Translations under genes and position numbers: made by a program
In this document: piece after piece, positions 55,159 through 62,441 of the stretch
Layout of the letters: every line of letters starts with the position of its first letter
Position numbering within the stretch: position 1 is the first letter of the stretch
Assembly: GCF_021502675.1 (NCBI RefSeq)
Contig: NZ_JAKFHA010000007.1
Coordinates: 54,351 to 118,350, forward strand
Reading direction: 5' to 3'
Origin: Yinghuangia soli
GTDB lineage: Bacteria; Actinomycetota; Actinomycetes; Streptomycetales; Streptomycetaceae
DNA: 64,000 nt
Notes under the pieces: model-generated
Seen by the model: only the letters and a program-made list of their open reading frames with translations
Database searches by the model: none
What the model was told of the DNA's origin: nothing

Positions 55159-55742
55159 TCCGTACCGCCCTCGGATTCCCCGCCGGCCTCGGCTCCGGCC
55201 TCGGCGTCCCGCGTGGACGCCACCTCCGCCTCCTCCGGGTCGATCAGCCCGGGCGGCGGCGTGATGACCATGCGCTGCTCCTCCAGGTCGATCTCCGGGA
55301 CGATCTCCTCGACGAACGGCACCATGACCTCGCGGCCGTCCTCGGCACGCACGATCAGCAGGTCCTGGGACGGCAGGTGCGCGATCTCGCGGACCTCGCC
55401 GACCAGCGTGCCGTCGGCCAGCACGACGTCCAGCCCGACCAGCTGGTGGTCGTAGAACTCCTCGGGGTCCTCGGGCAGTTCGTCCGGGTCGACCTCGGCG
55501 ATGAGCAGCACGTTGCGCAGCGCCTCGGCGCCGTTGCGGTCCGCCACGCCCTCGAAGGACAGCAGCAGCCGGCCGCTGTGCACCTTGCCGGCCGCGATGG
55601 TGAGCGGTCCGGCGGACGGGGGGTCGGTCATGAGCACCGCGCCGGGCGCCAGGCGCACCTCCGGCTCGTCGGTGCGTACCTCGACGCTGACCTGGCCGCG
55701 GATCCCGTGGGCCCGGCCGATCCGGGCGACGACCAGCTGCAC
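55155..55742 (-). CDS. rimM: Ribosome maturation factor RimM
   Basis: A 195-residue 16S rRNA processing factor. The N-terminal RimM domain ([20 protein letters not shown]) is followed by the PRC-barrel ([20 protein letters not shown], then [20 protein letters not shown]). A C-terminal acidic tail of about 25 residues ends the protein. It starts at GTG 55742, and a T-rich terminator lies just upstream, so it begins a new transcript with trmD and rplS. Confidence 0.96.
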   Translation of the reverse strand: MQLVVARIGRAHGIRGQVSVEVRTDEPEVRLAPGAVLMTDPPSAGPLTIAAGKVHSGRLLLSFEGVADRNGAEALRNVLLIAEVDPDELPEDPEEFYDHQLVGLDVVLADGTLVGEVREIAHLPSQDLLIVRAEDGREVMVPFVEEIVPEIDLEEQRMVITPPPGLIDPEEAEVASTRDAEAGAEAGGESEGGTE

Positions 55743-55781
55743 TGTTCACTCCTCGACGGCGGCCGCGGCGCGGCCGGAAAG

Positions 55782-55830
55782 ACAAAAAAGAGTGGCCTCC
55801 CGCATCGGCCGAGCCGATGGGGGAGGCCAC
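55782..55830 (-). terminator. Classical rho-independent terminator after khpA
   Basis: On the minus strand, a long stem (GTGGCCTCCC at 55830-55821 region pairing with GGGAGGCCAC near 55801-55792, with an inner CATCGGC/GCCGATG stem) is followed by TCTTTTTT (55791-55784). The T-run is rare for this genome. It separates rpsP-khpA from rimM-trmD. Confidence 0.9.
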
Positions 55831-55860
55831 CTTTGCGCTGCATGGTGCGCGCCAGGTCGT

Positions 55861-56100
55861 TCAGCGCACCTGGTCGACGTCGACGAGGTCGACGCGGACG
55901 CCGCGGCCGCCCAGGGCGGTCACGACGGTACGCAGGGCCCGGGCGGTGCGGCCGCCGCGCCCGATGACCTTGCCCAGGTCGTCAGGGTGCACGCGGACCT
56001 CGAGAATCCGCCCGCGACGCAGGTTCCGAGCCCGGACCTTCACGTCGTCGGGGTTCTCGACGATGCCCTTGACCAGATGCTCGAGGGCCTCCTCGAGCAT
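55861..56100 (-). CDS. khpA: KH-domain RNA-binding protein
   Basis: A 79-residue single KH-domain protein. It has the VIGRGGRTARALRT loop (GxxG motif IGRGGR) and VEHPDD-like VRVHPDDLGKVIGR. KhpA proteins bind many RNAs and in other bacteria work with KhpB/EloR. It begins three bases after the rpsP stop, as in most Gram-positive genomes, and ends at a strong terminator. Confidence 0.95.
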   Translation of the reverse strand: MLEEALEHLVKGIVENPDDVKVRARNLRRGRILEVRVHPDDLGKVIGRGGRTARALRTVVTALGGRGVRVDLVDVDQVR

Positions 56101-56102
56101 GG

Positions 56103-56567
56103 TCAGCCCTCGCTCGGCGCAGACTCGGCGGCCTCGGCGGCGGGAGCTTCAGCCTCGGCCGCGGGGGCCTCCGCCTTCTTCTCCTTCTTCGCCTTCGGCG
56201 TGGTGGCGCCGTCCTTCGGCTCGTCCGCGGCTTCCTTGGCGGCGGCCTCGAAGAGCGACTTCTTGTCGGCCTTCGGCGCCTTGACCTGGAGGGCGTTCTC
56301 CGGAGCCGGGAGGCCCTTGTGCTTCTGCCAGTCGCCGGTGAGCTTCAGCAGAACGGCGACGGCGTCGGTCGGCTGCGCGCCGACACCCAGCCAGTACTGC
56401 GCACGCTCGGAGTCGACCTCGATGCGCGAGGGGTTCTCCATCGGGTGGTAGATACCGATCTCTTCGATCGCGCGGCCGTCACGCTTGGTGCGGGCGTCGG
56501 CGATGACGATGCGGTAGTGCGGGCTGCGGATCTTGCCCAGGCGCTTCAGCTTGATCTTGACTGCCAC
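56103..56567 (-). CDS. rpsP: 30S ribosomal protein S16
   Basis: A 154-residue ribosomal protein. The first 85 residues are standard S16 ([40 protein letters not shown]). The rest is an Ala/Glu/Lys-rich tail, common in actinobacterial S16. The GTG start at 56567 has AGGAGA upstream; the frame runs on to 56627 without support. It is the first gene after proS, separated by a hairpin. Confidence 0.97.
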   Translation of the reverse strand: MAVKIKLKRLGKIRSPHYRIVIADARTKRDGRAIEEIGIYHPMENPSRIEVDSERAQYWLGVGAQPTDAVAVLLKLTGDWQKHKGLPAPENALQVKAPKADKKSLFEAAAKEAADEPKDGATTPKAKKEKKAEAPAAEAEAPAAEAAESAPSEG

Positions 56568-56711
56568 GAGAGTGGTGTCTCCTGCATCTTGACGTGGGTG
56601 AGCGACCGCGTCGACACGTGGGGACATGCGACCGGCCGGTCAGTGGACACGAAGTCATGCGGAGAGAGGGTCCGACGATGCTCCGGGTACTCAGCGGGCC
56701 ATTCTGCCAGA

Positions 56712-56754
56712 CGTACGCCCCGGATCCCAATCCACCGGGGATCCGGGGCGTACG
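56712..56754 (-). terminator. 17-bp perfect hairpin after proS
   Basis: Arms 56712-56728 and 56738-56754 are perfectly complementary with a 9-base loop. It lies about 40 bases after the proS stop on the minus strand, in the gap before rpsP. Confidence 0.75.
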
Positions 56755-56795
56755 GACTGCGGCAAAGACCGCGCTCCGACGGCGGGAGGCGCCAG

Positions 56796-58208
56796 TCAGT
56801 AGGCGCGGGCCACGATCGCGATGTTGCCGGGCTGGTCGTCGGCGTCCGGCACCTCGCCGTCGGCGGTGACCAGGCAGCGCACCGAGACGCCCTGCTCGGC
56901 CAGCTTGGCCTCGCCCTCGGGGCCGAGGTCGGCCCACGAGATGCGGCCCCAGCCGGTGGCCGCGGCCTCGACGGCCTCGCCGATCGAGGTGACGTCGACG
57001 GTACGGGCCGCACGGCGCTCGGCGGACTGCGCGAGCAGCAGCGCCTGGTCCTCTTCGAGGATCGCAGCGACCGTCTCGACGACGCCGTCCAGCTGGACCG
57101 GGCTCTTGCCGCCGGCGATCCGGCGGGCCAGCATCGCGGTGCCGGCCTCCAGGTCGCGCGGGCCGATCTCGAGGCGGATCGGCACGCCCTTGAGCTCCCA
57201 GTCGACCGCGCGGCGGCCGAAGGGGGTGTCGGTCTTGTCGTCCACGACCACCCGGACGCCGGCCGCCTTGAGGCGGTCGCCGAGCGCGCGCACGGCCTCG
57301 ACCACCGCGTCGTCGCCCTTGATGGCCATGACCACGGCCTGCACCGGCGCGAGGCGCGGCGGGATGCGCAGGCCGTTGTCGTCGCCGTGGCTCATGATCA
57401 GGCCGCCGACCATGCGGGTGCTGACGCCCCACGAGGTCTGCCACACGTACTCGCGCTCGCCGCTGTCGGCCAGGAACTGGGTGTTGAATGCCTTGGCGAA
57501 GTTCTGGCCGAGCTCGTGCGAGGTGCCCATCTGCAGCGCCTTGCCGTCGCCCATCATGCCCTCGAGGGTGAGGGTGTTGATGGCGCCGGCGAAGCGCTCG
57601 CGCGCGGTCTTGCGGCCCAGCACGACGTCGATGCCGAGCACGTCGCGCATGAACTCGCCGTACACGTGGCGGTGGATGCGGGCCGCGTAGTCGCGGGCGT
57701 CCTCGTACGAGATGTGCGCGGTGTGGCCTTCCTGCCACAGGAACTCGGTGGTGCGCAGGAAGACGCGGGGCCGGAGCTCCCAGCGGACCACGTTGGCCCA
57801 CTGGTTGATGAGCAGCGGCAGGTCGCGGTACGACTGCACCCACTTCGAGAAGTACTCGTTGATGATCGTCTCGGAGGTGGGGCGGACCACGACCGGCTCT
57901 TCGAGCTTCTTGCCGCCGCCGTGCGTGACGACCGCGAGCTCGGGGCTGAAGCCCTCGACGTGCTCGGCCTCGCGGGTCAGGTAGTTCTCCGGGATGAACA
58001 TCGGGAAGTACGCGTTCTGCGCCCCGGCGTCCTTGATCCGCGCGTCGACCTCGGACTGCATCCGCTCCCACAGCGAGTAGCCGTACGGTCGGATGACCAT
58101 GGTGCCGCGCACCGGTCCGTTGTCCGCCAGTTCGGCCTTGCCGATGAGGTCCTGGTACCAGCGCGGGAAGTCGTCCGCCTGGGGGGTGAGGATGGGAGCC
58201 TTTGCCAT
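56796..58208 (-). CDS. proS: Prolyl-tRNA synthetase, archaeal/eukaryotic-like short type
   Basis: A 470-residue class II synthetase charging tRNA-Pro. Motif 2-type segment is VVVRPTSETIINEYFSKWVQ, then VRWELRPRVFLRTTEFLWQE, then GGLIMSHGDDNGLRIPPRLA (motif 3). It has no large editing insert after motif 2, and it ends in Tyr (IVARAY). Both features mark the archaeal/eukaryotic-like type rather than the 560-590-residue bacterial type. ATG 58208 is clear. Whether a second, bacterial-type ProS exists elsewhere cannot be told. Confidence 0.95.
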   Translation of the reverse strand: MAKAPILTPQADDFPRWYQDLIGKAELADNGPVRGTMVIRPYGYSLWERMQSEVDARIKDAGAQNAYFPMFIPENYLTREAEHVEGFSPELAVVTHGGGKKLEEPVVVRPTSETIINEYFSKWVQSYRDLPLLINQWANVVRWELRPRVFLRTTEFLWQEGHTAHISYEDARDYAARIHRHVYGEFMRDVLGIDVVLGRKTARERFAGAINTLTLEGMMGDGKALQMGTSHELGQNFAKAFNTQFLADSGEREYVWQTSWGVSTRMVGGLIMSHGDDNGLRIPPRLAPVQAVVMAIKGDDAVVEAVRALGDRLKAAGVRVVVDDKTDTPFGRRAVDWELKGVPIRLEIGPRDLEAGTAMLARRIAGGKSPVQLDGVVETVAAILEEDQALLLAQSAERRAARTVDVTSIGEAVEAAATGWGRISWADLGPEGEAKLAEQGVSVRCLVTADGEVPDADDQPGNIAIVARAY

Positions 58209-58225
58209 GAGGCCACATCGTACGG

Positions 58226-58283
58226 GCTCCGCGCCCGCCCTCGAACCGGGTTACCGGTCGGACGGGGCAGGCGGGCGCGGAGC
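58226..58283 (-). terminator. 14-bp hairpin between the sulfatase-like gene and proS
   Basis: Arms GCTCCGCGCCCGCC (58226-58239) and GGCGGGCGCGGAGC (58270-58283) are perfectly complementary, with a 30-base loop. It lies right after the sulfatase-like gene on the minus strand. Confidence 0.6.
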
Positions 58284-58294
58284 ATGCACGCCGG

Positions 58295-60049
58295 TCAGCG
58301 CAGCGTGATCTCGGTGGGCACCTCGGGCTTGATCGGTTCGAAGAGGCCCAGCAGCGACGCGGCCTCCTCGGCCGTGCCGCGCACGACCGAGGCGTTGCCT
58401 GCCGCGAGGGCGGCGGCCAGGTCGGTGGTGCCCAGGTGCAGGGCCTCCATCGAAGCCCGCGTCAGTTCGACGACCGGCTCCGCGGTGTCCGGCAGGGACG
58501 CGGCGAAGCGGGCCACGCCGCGCCGGATGTGCAGCGACACCTCTTCGGTGCCGTAGTGCTCACCGCCGGTGATGCGGAAGCCGAGGACGCGGTCGGTGTC
58601 CAGGGCGTCCTCGGCGCGCAGCCGGGTGGTGAAGAGCTCGACGAGCCAGGCGGCGCGGATGCGGGCCACGAGGTCGCGCGGCGCGAAGATCTGCGCGAAG
58701 TTGATGAAGGGCAGGATCGGCTGGATCCTCCCCTCCAGCTCATCGGCCGAACTCAGGTACCAGTTGCGCCAGTTGATGTTCATGTGCGCATAGCCCCGGC
58801 GCCGGAAGCAGGCGGCCTTGAGCTGCCGCGCCTCGGTGTCCTCGCGGTCGATGCGGGTGAGGTGGGTGGCGAGTTCCGCGGCCCACTGGAACTCGTCGGC
58901 CTCGTACGCGGTGCGCGCTGCCGCGAGGACGCGCTCGCGGCCGCCCATGAGCTCGACCGTGCGCCGGGCGCGCTCGGGGCGCGGCAGCGGGTCGAGGTCG
59001 ACGGGGTCGCCGCCGAACCAGCCGAGGTAGCCGAAGAAGATCTGCCGCACGGTGTGCTTGACGGTGCCGTAGTACTCGCGGGCGTACGGCTTGGCGTCCG
59101 CGAGGTGCGCGGGCAGCCGGAGCTCGTCGGCGAGTTCGTCCGGGGTCAGGCCCTGGTTCATCAGGCGCACGGTCTGGTCGTGGATGTACTGGATGCAGTC
59201 GCGCTCCAAGCTCAGCACGTCCTCGACGGCGGCCGCGCCGGTGACCGGCTGCCCGTGGCTGGGCACCAGGTGCTCGGCGCGGCAGGCGCGCAGTGCGTCG
59301 ATGCTGCGCACCCACTGCATGGGGTCGCGGTAGCGGCAGCCACGCAGGGTGTGGATGTTGGGCAGCGTCGGGCCCTGGATGGTGTCGCCGCAGAGCACCA
59401 CCCCGAGTTCGGGGACGTGCACGCTGATCGCGTCGTCGGTCTCGCCGGGGTTGTGGAAGAGGCGCAGCCGCAGGCCCGCGACGGCGACCTCGAGTTCGTC
59501 GTCCACGAGGTGGGTGGGCATGACGAACGACGGCTGCCCGACGCCCGCGTGCGGTCCGACCGCGTCGTTCATGCCGGCCGTGTCGGCGGGGCCGAGCAGA
59601 TTGCCGAGCGAGTAGACCGAGCGCAGGCCCATGATGTGCAGCGCGGGGCCGGACTGGTCGGTGAGGCTGTCCAGGAACGTGCGGTGCGCGTACACCGCGA
59701 TCTCGCCGGACGCCGCGGCCTCCGGGGACACCCAGTGCCGCAGGCCGTTGACGTGGTCCGGGTGGTGGTGGGTGACGACGACCGCGCGGACCGGGGCGTC
59801 CGGGTCCTTGAGGTGCCGGCGCAGTTCGGGCTCGATGGCGGCGGCGAGGTCGGTCCCGCTGCCGGTGTCGACGACCACGATGCCGTCCGGGCCCTCGACG
59901 AAGACGGCGTTGGCGGACGACCAGCCCACCGCGACGTGCACGCGGTCCGCGACGGTGTGCACGCGCTTCTCGAAGTGCCCGGTGTGCGCGGCGAGCTCCG
60001 GGTGGATGCACGGCTCCACGAGGTACGGCGTCGGCTGGCTGTCTGTCAC
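58295..60049 (-). CDS. Metallo-beta-lactamase-fold hydrolase, alkylsulfatase-like
   Basis: A 584-residue protein resembling SdsA1/BDS1-type linear alkylsulfatases. The zinc site is VVVTHHHPDHVNGLRHW, with later histidines in FHNPGETDDAIS and CGDTIQG and HLVPSHGQPV. After the lactamase fold comes the dimerisation region (LPAHLADAKPYAREYYGTVK, IFFGYLGWFGGDPVDLDPLP) and a C-terminal SCP2-like domain. SdsA1 is secreted, but no signal peptide is seen here, so it is probably cytoplasmic. GTG 60049 has GGGAGCAGG upstream. Confidence 0.9.
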   Translation of the reverse strand: MTDSQPTPYLVEPCIHPELAAHTGHFEKRVHTVADRVHVAVGWSSANAVFVEGPDGIVVVDTGSGTDLAAAIEPELRRHLKDPDAPVRAVVVTHHHPDHVNGLRHWVSPEAAASGEIAVYAHRTFLDSLTDQSGPALHIMGLRSVYSLGNLLGPADTAGMNDAVGPHAGVGQPSFVMPTHLVDDELEVAVAGLRLRLFHNPGETDDAISVHVPELGVVLCGDTIQGPTLPNIHTLRGCRYRDPMQWVRSIDALRACRAEHLVPSHGQPVTGAAAVEDVLSLERDCIQYIHDQTVRLMNQGLTPDELADELRLPAHLADAKPYAREYYGTVKHTVRQIFFGYLGWFGGDPVDLDPLPRPERARRTVELMGGRERVLAAARTAYEADEFQWAAELATHLTRIDREDTEARQLKAACFRRRGYAHMNINWRNWYLSSADELEGRIQPILPFINFAQIFAPRDLVARIRAAWLVELFTTRLRAEDALDTDRVLGFRITGGEHYGTEEVSLHIRRGVARFAASLPDTAEPVVELTRASMEALHLGTTDLAAALAAGNASVVRGTAEEAASLLGLFEPIKPEVPTEITLR

Positions 60050-60140
60050 GACCTGCTCCCCTTCCGGTTGGACCGCGGGAAGCTTGTCACGGGCAAGCAA
60101 GGCGGCGGAAGAGGGGCGGCAGGCCGGTCCCGGAGCGGAC

Positions 60141-60689
60141 TCAGCCCAGTCCGGGCCACTCCTCCGCGGTCATCGCGAACCGCTCGTGGTCGCGCCACGC
60201 GCCGTTGACGTGGATCATCCGCGGCGAGAAGCCCTCGTGCCGGAAGCCGAGCCGCTTGGCCAGCGCGATGGACCGCTGGTTGGCCGGCTGCACGTTGACC
60301 TCCAGCCGGTGCAGGTCCAGGCCGCCGCGGTCGGCGGGCGCGAACGCCCGGTCCACCACCAGCGCGAGGCCCTCGGTCATGCGGCCGGTCCCGGCGTACG
60401 GCAGGTAGGCGTCGTAGCCGACCGTGGCGTTGCGGAAGCCGCCGCGCACGATGTTGGCCACCGTGATCTTGCCGGCCAGGCCGCCGTCCGCGAGGTCGAC
60501 GACCATGAACGTGCGCATCCCGGCGCCCTGCGCGGCCAGGATCTCGGCGAAGCCGTCCGGCCGCGCCGGGTTCCAGGCGGCGATGTGCTCCAGCGAGCGC
60601 AGCACCGCCTCGCGGTACGCCTGCGCGTCGTCCTCGCGGGCCGCGCGGATCCCGACCCGGTAGCCGGGCCGGGTGTACGCCGCGCTCAC
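60141..60689 (-). CDS. RimJ/RimL-type GNAT N-acetyltransferase
   Basis: A 182-residue acetyltransferase. Marks are YREAVLRSLEHIAAWNPARP, GYDAYLPYAGTGRMTEGLAL and the acetyl-CoA/product region HRLEVNVQPANQRSIALAKR then LGFRHEGF. This is the RimJ/RimL branch, which may acetylate protein N-termini or small molecules. It starts at GTG 60689, between ffh and the sulfatase-like gene on the same strand. Confidence 0.9.
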   Translation of the reverse strand: MSAAYTRPGYRVGIRAAREDDAQAYREAVLRSLEHIAAWNPARPDGFAEILAAQGAGMRTFMVVDLADGGLAGKITVANIVRGGFRNATVGYDAYLPYAGTGRMTEGLALVVDRAFAPADRGGLDLHRLEVNVQPANQRSIALAKRLGFRHEGFSPRMIHVNGAWRDHERFAMTAEEWPGLG

Positions 60690-60694
60690 CGCGC

Positions 60695-60716
60695 CGGCGC
60701 GGCGGATGCCGCGCCG
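60695..60716 (-). terminator. Short hairpin after ffh
   Basis: CGGCGCGGC (60695-60703) pairs with GCCGCGCCG (60708-60716) over 9 bp with a 4-base loop. It lies between the ffh stop and the acetyltransferase gene. Confidence 0.45.
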
Positions 60717-60786
60717 CCGCGGGACGCGCGGGACCCGCGGGAAACAGAGAACGGGGTGTGCTGGGCCATGAGCGCCGTGCCGAGGG

Positions 60787-62322
60787 CTACTTGAGGTAGT
60801 CCTCGAATCCCTTCGGCAGTTCGAACTTGCCCGCGTCGGCGCCGGCCGGGAGCTCGAAGCCGCCCGCGGCGCGCTCCTCGCGCCGCTGGGCCGCGGCGAT
60901 CTCCTCCTGCTTGCGCTTCATCGGGTTGCCCGACTGGCGCTTGCCCTTGGCCTGCTTGGGCGCCTTGCCCTTCTTCTTGGCCCCGCCGCCCATGCCCGGC
61001 ATGCCGGGGAAGCCGCCGCCGCGGGCCATCGACGTCATCATCTTGCGGGCCTCGAAGAACCGCTCGATGAGGTTGTTGACCTCGGTGACCGTGCACCCGG
61101 AGCCCTTGGCGATACGGGCCCGGCGCGAGCCGTTGATGATCTTCGGGTCGTCGCGCTCGCCGGGGGTCATCGACTTGATGATGGCCGCGACCCGGTCCAG
61201 GTCGCGGTCGTCGATGCTGTCGATCTGCTCCTTCATCTGCCCCATGCCGGGCAGCATGCCGAGAAGCTTGGAGATCGACCCCATCTTCTTGACCTGCTCC
61301 ATCTGCTGGAGGAAGTCCTCCAGAGTGAAGTCCTTGCCGCCCTTCTGGATCTTCTCGGCGGCCTTGAGCGCGACGTCCGCGTCGTACTTCTGCTCGGCCA
61401 TCTCGATGAGGCTGAGCATGTCGCCCATGCCGAGGATGCGGGACGCCATGCGGTCCGGGTGGAACGCGTCGAAGTCGTCCAGCTTCTCGCCGTTGGAGGC
61501 GAACATGACCTGCCGGCCGGTGACCTGCGCGACCGAGAGCGCGGCACCGCCGCGGGCGTCGCCGTCGAGCTTGGAGAGCACCACGCCGTCGAAGCCGACG
61601 CCGTCGAGGAAGGCCTGCGCGGTGGTCACCGCGTCCTGGCCGATCATCGCGTCGACCACGAAGAGGATCTCGTCCGGGTTGACGGCGTCGCGGATGTCCG
61701 CGGCCTGCTGCATCATCTCGGCGTCGATGCCGAGGCGGCCGGCGGTGTCGACGACGACCACGTCGTACTGCTTGGTGCGGGCGTACTCGATCGAGTCGCG
61801 GGCCACCCTGACCGGGTCGCCCACGCCGTTGCCCGGCTCGGGCGCGTAGACCGCGACGCCGGCGCGCTCGGCGACCACGCTGAGCTGGTTGACCGCATTG
61901 GGGCGCTGCAGGTCGCAGGCCACCAGCAGGGGCGAGTGCTTCTGCGACTTGAGCCACTGGCCGAGCTTGCCCGCGAGGGTCGTCTTGCCCGCGCCCTGGA
62001 GGCCGGCCAGCATGATCACGGTCGGGGCGGTCTTGGCGAACCGCAGGCGCCGCGTCTCGCCGCCGAGAATCCGGACGAGCTCCTCGTTGACGATCTTGAC
62101 GATCTGCTGCGCCGGGTTCAGCGCCTGCGACACCTCCGCGCCGCGCGCCCGCTCCTTGACGTGCGCGACGAACTCGCGGACGACCGGCAGCGCGACGTCC
62201 GCCTCGAGCAGCGCCACCCGGATCTCCCGGGCGGTGGCGTCGATGTCGGCCTCGGAGAGCCGGCCCTTGCCGCGGAGGTTCTTGAAGGTCGCTGCGAGGC
62301 GGTCGGAAAGAGTGTCGAACAC
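60787..62322 (-). CDS. ffh: Signal recognition particle protein
   Basis: A 511-residue SRP54 GTPase that binds signal sequences on the ribosome and hands them to FtsY. After the N domain come G1 GLQGAGKTTLAGKLGQWL, G3 VVDTAGRLGID, G4 LSKLDGDARGG and the RNA/signal-binding M domain (GSGCTVTEVNNLIERFFEAR, then KMMTSMARG). The M domain has a Gly/Met/Lys-rich finger and the tail ends FELPKGFEDYLK, typical of Streptomyces Ffh. ATG 62322 is clear. It follows glnD. Confidence 0.97.
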   Translation of the reverse strand: MFDTLSDRLAATFKNLRGKGRLSEADIDATAREIRVALLEADVALPVVREFVAHVKERARGAEVSQALNPAQQIVKIVNEELVRILGGETRRLRFAKTAPTVIMLAGLQGAGKTTLAGKLGQWLKSQKHSPLLVACDLQRPNAVNQLSVVAERAGVAVYAPEPGNGVGDPVRVARDSIEYARTKQYDVVVVDTAGRLGIDAEMMQQAADIRDAVNPDEILFVVDAMIGQDAVTTAQAFLDGVGFDGVVLSKLDGDARGGAALSVAQVTGRQVMFASNGEKLDDFDAFHPDRMASRILGMGDMLSLIEMAEQKYDADVALKAAEKIQKGGKDFTLEDFLQQMEQVKKMGSISKLLGMLPGMGQMKEQIDSIDDRDLDRVAAIIKSMTPGERDDPKIINGSRRARIAKGSGCTVTEVNNLIERFFEARKMMTSMARGGGFPGMPGMGGGAKKKGKAPKQAKGKRQSGNPMKRKQEEIAAAQRREERAAGGFELPAGADAGKFELPKGFEDYLK

Positions 62323-62406
62323 GTCGGCAGAGGTCCTTCGTATGCGGGATGGTCTACGGTCCCCGCCAGCCTACCCGGGCCGCGCGCGACCCGGCGGCGG
62401 TGCCGG

Positions 62407-62428
62407 GCCCCGCGGGCGGCCGCGGGGC
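62407..62428 (-). terminator. Hairpin after glnD
   Basis: GCCCCGCG (62407-62414) pairs with CGCGGGGC (62421-62428) around a 6-base loop, 14 bases after the glnD stop on the minus strand. Confidence 0.5.
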
Positions 62429-62441
62429 GCCGGCCGGTCGG

